From assembly GCA_963975575.1 (NCBI GenBank), contig CAXBHL010000009.1, positions 60,891-124,890 on the forward strand: a stretch of 64,000 bases of DNA. The letters run 5' to 3'. Positions 16,627-27,942 of the stretch are shown one piece after another. This stretch comes from UBA6054 sp963975575 (GTDB taxonomy: Bacteria; Planctomycetota; Phycisphaerae; Phycisphaerales; UBA1924). How positions within the stretch are numbered: the first letter of the stretch is position 1; each line of letters starts with the position of its first letter. The notes below the pieces were generated by a model that was not told the origin of the DNA, made no database searches, and saw only the letters and a list, made by a program, of their open reading frames with translations. Made by a program: the position numbers and the translations under genes.

Positions 16627-17124
16627 TCAGGCGTGGGAGAGCTTGCGGGCGTTGCAGCGCTCGAAGATGTCCTTGACGGTCTTGCGCTGCTCGGAGGTCT
16701 CGCATTCGACGCCGACGAGGACGTGGCCGTTCTCGAGGGCTTCCTCGTAGTGCTTGACCTCGTGCTCGGGGATCGCCAGGCCGATGAGGCCGCCGACCAC
16801 CGAGCCGCCGGCGGCGCCGGCGCCCGCGCCCGCGAGGGCCGCGACGAGTGGGCCGGCGGCGATGAGCCCGAGCCCGCCGGAGCCGACCGCGCCGATGAGG
16901 GTCAGCCCGGCGACCACCGCGCCGAGCGCCCCGCCCGCGCCGGCGCCGATGGCGGCACCCTCGGGCAGCTTGGAGTGCGTCTCGACGCCGAACGAGTCGA
17001 CATCGAACTCGTCGGAAGCGACGAAGCTGATCTCGTCGTGCCCGAAGCCGGCGGCGGCGAGCGATTCGATCGCCCGGGCGGCCTCGGTGTGGGTCTCGAA
17101 GATGGCGGTGAGGACATTGGTCAT
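16627..17124 (-). CDS. General-stress-type protein with Gly/Ala-rich hydrophobic core
   Basis: 165 residues. N-terminal segment TNVLTAIFETHTEAARAIESL, then LAAAGFGHDEISFV, is the ferredoxin-like 17-kDa stress fold. It is followed by about 75 residues of Gly/Ala repeats (GAAIGAGAGGALGAVVAG and so on) that could form two membrane-inserting hairpins. A C-terminal EHEVKHYEEALENGHVLVGV block also occurs in this family. Related proteins are annotated as low-temperature or general stress proteins. GAAGGAG before ATG 17124. The gene lies upstream of the DUF892 gene and probably shares its promoter. Confidence 0.75.
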   Translation of the reverse strand: MTNVLTAIFETHTEAARAIESLAAAGFGHDEISFVASDEFDVDSFGVETHSKLPEGAAIGAGAGGALGAVVAGLTLIGAVGSGGLGLIAAGPLVAALAGAGAGAAGGSVVGGLIGLAIPEHEVKHYEEALENGHVLVGVECETSEQRKTVKDIFERCNARKLSHA

Positions 17125-17454
17125 GGCGGTGCTCCTTCGCGGCCGCGGCGGCCGGGGGTGTGTTTCCGAAGCGCGGGGCGTCGCTCGCCCCTGACTGTGA
17201 GAGTTTGCGTTCCGCAGGTGGCGTCTCCGTGAGGGGGGCGTGAAAGGAAAAAAATCCTTTCCTGCGGACTGGGCCACTGAGCCAGAAAGCGGCCGTAGAG
17301 ACGCGTGCGCTCCGCTGATTGACCGCGCGTGGGCACTGCCCGGTATGGGTGGTCTCCATCGGAAATCCGCGCACCAGAGAGCGTCGGTGGGGCGGCGTGC
17401 GTGGCCGCGGGGGTTATGCTGCGAGGGACCGGGCGGTTCCCGGGGCCGGCCTGC
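17125..17454. other. Intergenic stretch between the stress pair and the kinase gene
   Basis: No credible gene. It should hold the promoter of the minus-strand stress pair. The one visible structure is GAAAGGA-AAAAAA-TCCTTTC (17242-17261), a 7-bp stem with an A-rich loop. Near 17424-17440 a weak hairpin (GGGACC...GGTTCC) could end the atp-pgk-kinase transcript. Confidence 0.4.
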
Positions 17455-18171
17455 TCACCACTCGACGGTGTCGAGGTGGCGGCAGAGGTGCCAGGCGGTG
17501 GGGAAGCGCTTGTGGATCAGCGTGCGCTTGAGGCCCAGGCAGATCGACTTGACGATCGGCGGCTGGGCCGCGTACGTGGCGCGTCCGCCGACCGCGTCGT
17601 AGAAGATCCGGATCAGATCGCAGACGTCCTCGCGGATGTTCCACGAGGCGGCCTTGCCGCGGTCGTAGAGGTCCACGAGTTTGGCCTCGAAATGGATGCC
17701 GCGGCGTCGGACGAGCACGTTGCCGGCGTGCAGGTCGCCGTGGTACTCCCTGCGCTCGTGCATCTCGGCCAGGCCGGTGGCGATGGCGTAGAGCAGATGC
17801 AGCGCCTCGAACACCGGGAGGCGTCCGGCGGGGTTGGCGGCGACGTGGTCGGGCAGGAGGGTGCCCTCGACGAACTCGGAGATGAGGACGGTGACGGGCT
17901 GGCCCTTGAGGCGGACCTGCTCGGCGTGGTGGTACTGGATGACGATGCGGCAGTCGCGCAGGCGTTCGAGCTTGCGGGCGTAGTAGACCGCGGCCTTGTC
18001 CTTGGCGTTGCGCTCGGGGAAGAAGATCTTGGCGGCGCGCTGGGCGCCGGTCAGGCGTTCGGTGACGAGGTAGACCTCGCCCTCCCATCCCGAACCGATG
18101 AACCGATCGACGCGGTAGTTGCCGGCGAGCACGCGTCCGGGGACGATGCCGAACTGGGAGGGTGCGTTCAC
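17455..18171 (-). CDS. Atypical small protein kinase (Ser/Thr-kinase fold)
   Basis: 238 residues, kinase fold only. Glycine loop FIGSGWEGEVYLV near residue 25, lysine strand RAAKIFFPE, catalytic loop YHGDLHAGNVLV (HGD instead of HRD, with the Asn of the N-site), and the metal-binding strand KLVDLYDRG in place of DFG. The C-terminal lobe is short. These are features of bacterial atypical kinases related to the Ser/Thr and aminoglycoside-type branches. It lacks a transmembrane segment or sensor domain. GTG start 18171 overlaps the pgk stop (GTGA), so it is translated coupled to pgk at the end of the alaS-atp run. Substrate unknown. Confidence 0.7.
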   Translation of the reverse strand: MNAPSQFGIVPGRVLAGNYRVDRFIGSGWEGEVYLVTERLTGAQRAAKIFFPERNAKDKAAVYYARKLERLRDCRIVIQYHHAEQVRLKGQPVTVLISEFVEGTLLPDHVAANPAGRLPVFEALHLLYAIATGLAEMHERREYHGDLHAGNVLVRRRGIHFEAKLVDLYDRGKAASWNIREDVCDLIRIFYDAVGGRATYAAQPPIVKSICLGLKRTLIHKRFPTAWHLCRHLDTVEW

Positions 18172-19373
18172 GCGTTGTCGAGCAGATCGACGGCCTTGAA
18201 GGGCTTGCCCTCGAGCATCTCGAGCGACGCCCCGCCGCCGGTGGAGACGTGGGTGAGCTTGTCGGCCACGCCGAAGACCTCCGCGGCCGACGCGGAGTCG
18301 CCGCCGCCGACGATCGAGGTGGCGCCGTTGGCGGTGGCCTGGGCGATCGCCTCGGCCACGACGCGGGTGCCGACGCGGAAGGGCTTCCACTCGAACACGC
18401 CCATGGGGCCGTTCCAGACGATGGTCCTGGACGGTTTGATGATCTGGCTGTAGCGCAGGGCGGTCTTGGGACCGATGTCCAGGCCCATGAAGCCGTCCTT
18501 GATGTGGCCGTCGAAGACCTCGATGTCGCCGGCGTTCTCCGAGAAGGTCGTCGAGCAGACGTGGTCCTCGGGCAGGTGCAGGTCGGTCTTGGACTCGGCG
18601 GCGAGTTCGAGGATGCGCTTGGCGTCCTTCAGACGGTCGTCCTCGACGCGGGAGGCGCCCACGCGGTGGCCAAGGGCCTTGAGAAAGGTGTAGGCCATGG
18701 CGCCGCCGACGATGATGTGGTCGGCCTTGGGCAGCAGGTGCTCGATGGCGGGGAGCTTGTCGGAGACCTTGGCGCCGCCGAGCACCACGGTGAAGGGCTT
18801 GGCGGGGCTGGCCAGGGCCTCGGAGAGGTACTTGATCTCTTTCTCGACCAGGAAGCCGGACACGCGGGGCTTGCCGGCCATGGCCTGGGGAACGGCGACC
18901 ATCGAGGCGTCGGGGCGGTGGCAGGTGCCGAAGGCGTCGTTGACGTAGACGTCCGCGAGGGCGGCCAGCTTGGACGCGAAGGCGGCGTCGCCCTTCTTCT
19001 CGCCCTTGTGGAAGCGCAGGTTTTCGAGCAGGAGGACCTCGCCGTTCTTGAGGTTGGCCACAGCGGCGGCGGTCTTGTCGTCGGTGCAGTCGGTGGAGGG
19101 GAACTGCACGGGCTTGCCGAGCAGCTCGGCCAGGCGGTCGGCGACGGGCTTGAGCGACTCGTCGGCCTCGTAGCCGGTGCCCTCGGGGCGGCCGAGGTGG
19201 CTGGCGAGGATGGCCCGGCCACCGCGGTCGATCACGGACTTGATCGTGGGGATCGCCCCGCGGATGCGCCGGTCGTCGGTGATGGTGCCGTTCTTGATCG
19301 GGACGTTGAAGTCCACGCGGACGAGCACGCGCTCGCCGGTGACGTCGACGGCGGCGATGGTCTGCTTGGGCAT
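18168..19373 (-). CDS. pgk: Phosphoglycerate kinase
   Basis: 401 residues; transfers phosphate between 1,3-bisphosphoglycerate and ADP. Motifs: RVLVRVDFNVPIKNG, the substrate residues in ASHLGRPEG, LLENLRFHKGEKK, YVNDAFGTCHR, VLGGAKVSDK, GGAMAYTFLKA, NGPMGVFEWKPF, and the nucleotide loop VGGGDSASA and STGGGASLEMLEGK. Full length and unremarkable. CAGGAG precedes the ATG. It occupies the place directly after atpH where atpA is expected, 99 bp downstream of it. Confidence 0.97.
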   Translation of the reverse strand: MPKQTIAAVDVTGERVLVRVDFNVPIKNGTITDDRRIRGAIPTIKSVIDRGGRAILASHLGRPEGTGYEADESLKPVADRLAELLGKPVQFPSTDCTDDKTAAAVANLKNGEVLLLENLRFHKGEKKGDAAFASKLAALADVYVNDAFGTCHRPDASMVAVPQAMAGKPRVSGFLVEKEIKYLSEALASPAKPFTVVLGGAKVSDKLPAIEHLLPKADHIIVGGAMAYTFLKALGHRVGASRVEDDRLKDAKRILELAAESKTDLHLPEDHVCSTTFSENAGDIEVFDGHIKDGFMGLDIGPKTALRYSQIIKPSRTIVWNGPMGVFEWKPFRVGTRVVAEAIAQATANGATSIVGGGDSASAAEVFGVADKLTHVSTGGGASLEMLEGKPFKAVDLLDNA

Positions 19374-19472
19374 CGGGGGCTCCTGGGTCGTGCCCGGCGG
19401 AGCCTGGTGGCCCGCCTGCCGGGGTCGGTGCGGGTGTCGGGAAGAGCGGGTGCCGGCGGGGGCCGTGCGGGG

Positions 19473-20075
19473 TCAGTCCTGGGAGAGGATGTCCTTGGAA
19501 CGGGCGCGGACCGAGCCGGACTGGCCGAGCAGGCGGTCGCGCATCCGGCGGAGTTCGGCGCGGACGGAGGCGTCGATGAGCTGGTCGCCCATGCGGAGCT
19601 TGACGCCGCCGATCATGGTCGAGTCGGTGTACGGGTGGAGGACGACCTCCTTGCCCAGCGTCTGGGTGAGGCGGTTGCGGATCGATTCCAGTTCGGACTG
19701 GCCGACGGGGGCCGCGGTGAACACGTCGACCTCGACGCGCCCGAAGCGTTCCTGGACGATGGCGTCGAGGGCGCCGGTGATCGGGGCGAGGTGGCCCAGC
19801 CGTCCCTTGCGGTTGAGCAGGCGGAGGAAGCTGAGCGTGGTGGTGGAGACGCGGCCCTCGAACAGGCGGACCAGGGACGCGTCGCGCTTGTCGGCGTCGA
19901 TGAGCCGGGAGGCGAGCACCTCGGAGAAGTCCTTGTTGTTGCGGGCCATCTCGAGGATTTCCTCGAGTTCGCCGAGCACGGCCTCGGCCCCGCCGGCCTG
20001 CTTCTCGGCGGCCTCGAACAGACCCTTGGCGTAGACCTTGGCGAGGGCGTCGGGTGCGGCTTCGATCAGGGGCAT
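19473..20075 (-). CDS. atpH: ATP synthase F1 subunit delta (OSCP)
   Basis: 200 residues linking F1 to the peripheral stalk. N-terminal helical bundle: YAKGLFEAAEKQ (family YAxAL start), NNKDFSEVLASRLID, SFLRLLNRKGRLGHL. The C-terminal part has LGKEVVLHPYTDSTMIGGVKLRMGDQLIDASV, the conserved GG-x-x-(I/V)-(R/K)-x-G-D block. It follows atpF by 67 bp. It should normally be followed by atpA, but the next gene is pgk. Confidence 0.92.
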   Translation of the reverse strand: MPLIEAAPDALAKVYAKGLFEAAEKQAGGAEAVLGELEEILEMARNNKDFSEVLASRLIDADKRDASLVRLFEGRVSTTTLSFLRLLNRKGRLGHLAPITGALDAIVQERFGRVEVDVFTAAPVGQSELESIRNRLTQTLGKEVVLHPYTDSTMIGGVKLRMGDQLIDASVRAELRRMRDRLLGQSGSVRARSKDILSQD

Positions 20076-20142
20076 CTGGTGGCTCCGGGCTTCGGGTCGA
20101 TCGCGGGAGCAAGCCCCGCGTCACCGGTGGTGGGGTCGTGGA

Positions 20143-20775
20143 TCAGGCGTTGGCGGTCTTGAGCTCGGCCATGGACTCTTCCATGAGGCGCTGTTGGTCG
20201 CTGACGGTGACTTCGCGCTGGAGGATCTTGCCGGCCATGGCGGTGGCGATGTTGACCGACTCGGCGTAGATCTCCGAGAGGGCCTGCTTCTTGGCGGCCT
20301 CGATCTCGGCCTTGGCCTTCTCGCGCAGGGCGTTGAGCTCGACGTCGGCCTTGGCCTTGAGCTCGGAGGCCAGCGCGGTCTGCTCGGCCCGGGTGGCCTC
20401 GAGCATCTTCTGGGCCTCGGCGCGGGCCTCGGCGAGGTTGCGCTCGTACTCGTTGAGCGCGTCCTTGGCCTGGCGGCGCGCCTCTTCGGCGGCGGCGATC
20501 TCGCCCTGGATCTTGTTGTTGCGGGCCTCGAGGCCGGCGGTGATCTTGGGCCACACGGCGGTGGCGAGGATCGCGAAGACGATCACGAACACCACGATGG
20601 CGGTGATGCCGGCGGGGATGCCCTCCTTGGGGCCGGCGATGGGGGACTTGGCCTCGCCGCCGTGGGTGTCGGCCGCGTGGGCGGCGTCGGTGGGGGCGGC
20701 GTCGGCCGGGGCGGCGACGGCGCGGGAGCCCAGGGCGATGATCAGGACGGTCAGGAGGAGCGTCAGGCGCTTCAT
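20143..20775 (-). CDS. atpF: ATP synthase Fo subunit b
   Basis: 210 residues. A signal-like hydrophobic N-terminus (MKRLTLLLTVLIIALGSRAVAA) and a spacer rich in Ala, Asp and His precede the usual membrane anchor GITAIVVFVIVFAILATAVWP. A long charged helix follows (EEARRQAKDALNEYERNLAEARAEAQKMLE), ending in SVNIATAMAGKIL. Ordinary b subunits start with the anchor itself, so this form has an extra N-terminal export signal plus about 45 residues. ATG 20775 has GGAG at good spacing; the in-frame upstream codons lack coding character. Confidence 0.9.
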   Translation of the reverse strand: MKRLTLLLTVLIIALGSRAVAAPADAAPTDAAHAADTHGGEAKSPIAGPKEGIPAGITAIVVFVIVFAILATAVWPKITAGLEARNNKIQGEIAAAEEARRQAKDALNEYERNLAEARAEAQKMLEATRAEQTALASELKAKADVELNALREKAKAEIEAAKKQALSEIYAESVNIATAMAGKILQREVTVSDQQRLMEESMAELKTANA

Positions 20776-20854
20776 GTCAATCTCCGTGTGGAACAGTCGG
20801 GAAATGCCCGACCGGGCGTTTCGGCCCGGCGGGGCGTTGGTTCGGTCGGACCGA

Positions 20855-21157
20855 TCAGGCGAGGAAGGCCACGACGATCGCGAAGAGGGTCGCACCCTCG
20901 ATCAGGGCGGCCGCGAGGATCATGTTGGTGCCGATGGTGCCGGAGGCCTCGGGTTGGCGGGCGATGGACTGCAGGGCGGAGGCGCCGACGAGGCCGATGC
21001 CCACGCCGCCGCCGACGACGGCGAGGCCGGCGCCGAGGACCGCGAGGCCCTTGCCGATGTTCTCGACGGGAGCGCCGGCTTCCTGTGCCATGGCGGCGGC
21101 CGGGCCGAGGAGGGCGATGGCGCCGGTGGCGAGAGCGATGTTCTTGAGGATCTTCAT
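20855..21157 (-). CDS. atpE: ATP synthase Fo subunit c (with N-terminal signal)
   Basis: 100 residues. Signal-like start MKILKNIALATGAIALLGPA, then hairpin helix 1 (GKGLAVLGAGLAVVGGGVGIG, SALQSIARQPEA as the polar loop) and helix 2 with the proton-carrying Glu (NMILAAALIEGATLFAIVV). There is no Na+-type ligand set (ES/T pair) next to the Glu, so a proton ring is inferred. The cleavable leader is like that of atpF, suggesting both are inserted through Sec. An upstream in-frame ATG at 21181 is possible; 21157 is preferred because it starts the leader and has AAAGGA ahead, though at wide spacing. Confidence 0.9.
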   Translation of the reverse strand: MKILKNIALATGAIALLGPAAAMAQEAGAPVENIGKGLAVLGAGLAVVGGGVGIGLVGASALQSIARQPEASGTIGTNMILAAALIEGATLFAIVVAFLA

Positions 21158-21183
21158 GGGTGTACCCGGTTCCTTTGTCATGC

Positions 21184-21250
21184 GGGCGGTTTCAACCGCC
21201 CCGTTTCGTGTTGGTGCGGGGAGTGTCCATCGATGGTCCAGACTGGACCA
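21184..21250 (-). promoter_or_regulatory. Two hairpins in the atpB-atpE leader
   Basis: TGGTCCA-GAC-TGGACCA at 21234-21250 (7-bp stem) and GGGCGGT-TTCA-ACCGCCC at 21184-21201 (7-bp stem) both lie in the 144-bp gap just before atpE. They could set mRNA stability or translation for the c subunit, which is needed in many copies. Function inferred. Confidence 0.35.
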
Positions 21251-21301
21251 GCCATGGCCTCCGGCGCCTCCCCGCGGTGCCCGAGGCCCAACTTCTGTGA
21301 A

Positions 21302-22210
21302 TCACGCCAGTCCGGCGGTTGCGATCTCGTGTGCGGTGTCGTGCTCGTGGTCGTGGTCGCCGTGGTGCTCGAGCAGCGAGATGAACACCGTGGTCAGGAA
21401 CATGAACACGTACGCCTGGAGCACGGCGACGAAGATCTCCAGGAAGTAGATCGCGATCACGCCCACCGTCGAGACGACGGCGACGGGGATCCCGATCACG
21501 TCGGCCTTGGCGAAGCCCTCGTCCGCGAAGCCCAGCAGCACCGCGACCAGGATGTGGCCGGCGGTCATGTTGGCGAAGAGGCGGATGGCCAGCGCGACGG
21601 GCTTGATGAACGTGCCCAGGATCTCGATGGGGATGATGATCGGCCAGACGAAGATCGGGGCTCCGGCGGTCAGGTGCTTGAGATAACCGCCCAGGCCGAG
21701 TTCCTTGATGCCGGCCAGGTTGATGACCACGGCGGACGCCAGGGCCAGCACGCCGGTCACGTAGATCGACTGGGTGGCGGTGCCGCCCATGAAGGCCCTG
21801 TGGGCGGCCTTGTCTTCCGGGTTGGCCAGGTGCCACATGTCCAGCAGCGGGATCATGCCCAGCAGGTTGTTGACCAGGATGAAGAAGAAGAGCGTCCAGA
21901 GGAACGGGGCGAGCGCCTTGGTCCGCTTGCCGAGCAGCGGGCGGATGGTGTTGTCCCGCAGGTAGGTGCAGATGATCTCGATCATGTGCAGGAAGGGGTT
22001 GCGGGTGACGAATCGGGCGTGGCCCTGGTTCTCGGGGCCGGTCGACACGGCGCGGGCCACTAGCAGGCCCAGCCCGACGATGATGATGCCCGACAGCACG
22101 AGGTTGGTCTGGGCGCTCGACCAGATCCACCAGCCGTCGATGACGAGCCACGGGTGGTTGATGACGTGGCCGACCGGATCGGAGGCCGCGAGTGTGAGGC
22201 TCGGCATCAT
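21302..22210 (-). CDS. atpB: ATP synthase Fo subunit a
   Basis: 302 residues with five to six membrane helices. The proton half-channel helix carries the essential arginine in KPVALAIRLFANMTAGHILVAVL (near 220-235), and the last helix has EIFVAVLQAYVFMFLTTVFISLLE. N-terminal HVINHPWLVIDGWWIWSSAQ is periplasmic. A His/Asp-rich tail (EHHGDHDHEHDTAHE) follows. The start ATG overlaps the stop of the AtpI-like gene (ATGA), so it is coupled to it. Confidence 0.94.
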   Translation of the reverse strand: MMPSLTLAASDPVGHVINHPWLVIDGWWIWSSAQTNLVLSGIIIVGLGLLVARAVSTGPENQGHARFVTRNPFLHMIEIICTYLRDNTIRPLLGKRTKALAPFLWTLFFFILVNNLLGMIPLLDMWHLANPEDKAAHRAFMGGTATQSIYVTGVLALASAVVINLAGIKELGLGGYLKHLTAGAPIFVWPIIIPIEILGTFIKPVALAIRLFANMTAGHILVAVLLGFADEGFAKADVIGIPVAVVSTVGVIAIYFLEIFVAVLQAYVFMFLTTVFISLLEHHGDHDHEHDTAHEIATAGLA

Positions 22211-22650
22211 GACCGGGCACCCTCCAGAGATGCGGGCTGCGCTTCAGCGCCGCGTGGGTTGATCATTCGGAGTACGACGCCGACCTCCATCGCCAGGCAG
22301 GCCAGCAGCACGCCCAGCACGGTCAGCATGAAGACGGGTTTGTCGACGCTCGTCGCCGCGACGAGCGCCAGGCAGATCAGCAGGGTGACCATCGCCCGCA
22401 CCATGGTGCCGGCGACGACGGGCACCGCCCAGGCGTGCGCCGGTTGGGCCGGACGCATGGCCAGCAGGCCCAGCGACGCGGCCATGCCGGGCAGCGTGGC
22501 CGCGAGCGTCATGGGGCCGACGGCGAAGGGGAGTTCCCGCGTGGTGGCGACCCAGCCTCCGGCGATCGCGCCGGCCACGCCCACGCCGACCATGCCCGCC
22601 GCGAGGCGGAGCAGGGGGGGACGGACGGTGGTGGCGGGATCGTGAGCCAT
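22207..22650 (-). CDS. AtpI-like small membrane protein of the atp operon
   Basis: 147 residues with four predicted membrane helices (RLAAGMVGVGVAGAIAGGWV, the LAATLPGMAASLGLLAM region, VPVVAGTMVRAMVTLLICLALV, VFMLTVLGVLLACLAMEVGVVL). It sits directly upstream of atpB with a 4-nt overlap, the position of subunit I (AtpI), a c-ring assembly factor. Sequence resemblance to known AtpI is weak, so the call rests mainly on size, topology and place. The last helix is followed by a short polar tail. Confidence 0.6.
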   Translation of the reverse strand: MAHDPATTVRPPLLRLAAGMVGVGVAGAIAGGWVATTRELPFAVGPMTLAATLPGMAASLGLLAMRPAQPAHAWAVPVVAGTMVRAMVTLLICLALVAATSVDKPVFMLTVLGVLLACLAMEVGVVLRMINPRGAEAQPASLEGARS

Positions 22651-22795
22651 GCTTCTGCGGGGTCTCCGGGCGGTCGGAAGATGGGCGATTCGAGGGCCTG
22701 AGAGCCCGTTCCCGGGCGGGGCCGGGGGCCCTCCGGGACGGGGCGAGAACCATAGCGTTCAGACCCCGATCCGGCGAGGGCGTGGGGGGGCCTAT

Positions 22796-23196
22796 TTACG
22801 GATTCTCGCCGGTTCGGGTGGCGGTCCGGGCGCTCGGCCGATCGGCGGTCGGGCCGGGCGGGGGCGGCGGGGGGGCGTCCGGTTCCTCGGGCTCGATCTG
22901 GCGGAACGGACGCCCGGACCACCGCGCCGAGTTCTCGGCGTTGAGCTTCTTGGCCTCGCGCATGAACCGGTAGAACCCGGCGATCAGGCCCGTGATGGCC
23001 AGGATGGTGATCCACCGCGGGCTGGTGCCGGCGAAGCGGTCGATCAGGTAGCCGATCAGCCCGAAGCCGACCAGGCCGTACACGGGATCGAGGGCAATGG
23101 CCCAGGCGCGGGCCAGTCGGGACCGCTCGCGGGCCCGGTCTCGCTCGGCGGCGTCCGCCCGGCTGCTCGGCGTGGGATCGCGGGCGGGGGGGGGCA

Positions 23197-23197
<1 letters not shown>
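22796..23197 (-). CDS. AtpZ/AtpI family protein
   Basis: 133 residues. Charged Arg/Asp-rich N-terminus, then two helices with the family pattern PVYGLVGFGLIGYLIDRF and WITILAITGLIAGFYRFMR, then a Pro/Arg-rich tail. AtpZ-type proteins form Mg2+/Ca2+-transport or assembly partners of AtpI in many atp operons. The start ATG overlaps the alaS stop at 23197, so it is coupled to alaS. The gene lies 145 bp upstream of the AtpI-like gene, a gap that could hold an internal promoter (a TATGGT occurs there). Confidence 0.8.
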
Positions 23198-26106
<2,909 letters not shown>

Positions 26107-26273
26107 GGGTCGTCGGTCCTGCGTCTGATCCGCCCGGATGGCGGTGGTGGGAGGCACGGGGGTGGGAGGCGGCGGCGGCGGAGCCCTCGTTCGGCTTCGC
26201 CGGAGGATCCTACGCGGCGGCCCGGGCGGTGCCGCGACCGCACGGGGCCCCGCGGTGTACCCTTTGCGAGCCC

Positions 26274-27455
<1,182 letters not shown>

Positions 27456-27461
27456 TCGAGG

Positions 27462-27899
27462 TCAGGCCTGCAGGCTGATCTGCTTGGCCGGCTGGCCGGC
27501 GCCGGGCGCTTGGCCGCGTTCCTCGGCGAGTTTGTCCATGAGCAGGGCCCAGGTCTCGCGTTCGAACTCGAGCAGTTCGATGACGCGGTCGAGCTTGGCG
27601 GTGTCCTTCTCGTGGCTCGCCTGGATGAGTTCCAGATAGAAGAAGGTGTAGAGGCTGCGGACCTTGGCGGTCAGCTCCGGCGCGGCGGACTCGTTGAGCG
27701 AGGTCATCAGCTCCATCAGGATCGCCCGGCACTGGGAGAAACCCGAGTAGCTCTGCTCGAAGTTCTTGGTCTCCAGGCCGTTGCGGGCCTGGTGGGCGAA
27801 CCGCAGGGCCCCGTCGAGGAGCATCAGGCGCAGTTCTTCCGGCGAGGCCGTCATGACCTTGGAGCGGAGGTACGCGGTGGTGGTGTCTGTGTGGCTCAT
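27462..27899 (-). CDS. fliS: Flagellar export chaperone FliS
   Basis: 145 residues, four-helix bundle. Family motifs: AYLRSKVMTASPEELRLMLLDGALRFAHQA, FEQSYSGFSQCRAILMELM and the later LYTFFYLELIQASHEKD. FliS binds the C-terminus of flagellin in the cytoplasm and keeps it unfolded for export. A Gln/Ala-rich tail of about 15 residues (GQAPGAGQPAKQISLQA) extends past the bundle. It lies 43 bp downstream of fliD on the same strand, the usual fliD-fliS order, so the organism should be flagellated at some life stage. Confidence 0.92.
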   Translation of the reverse strand: MSHTDTTTAYLRSKVMTASPEELRLMLLDGALRFAHQARNGLETKNFEQSYSGFSQCRAILMELMTSLNESAAPELTAKVRSLYTFFYLELIQASHEKDTAKLDRVIELLEFERETWALLMDKLAEERGQAPGAGQPAKQISLQA

Positions 27900-27942
27900 C
27901 GGCGGAACTATCGGTCCGATCTGGGGGCGGGTTGAGCGGTTA

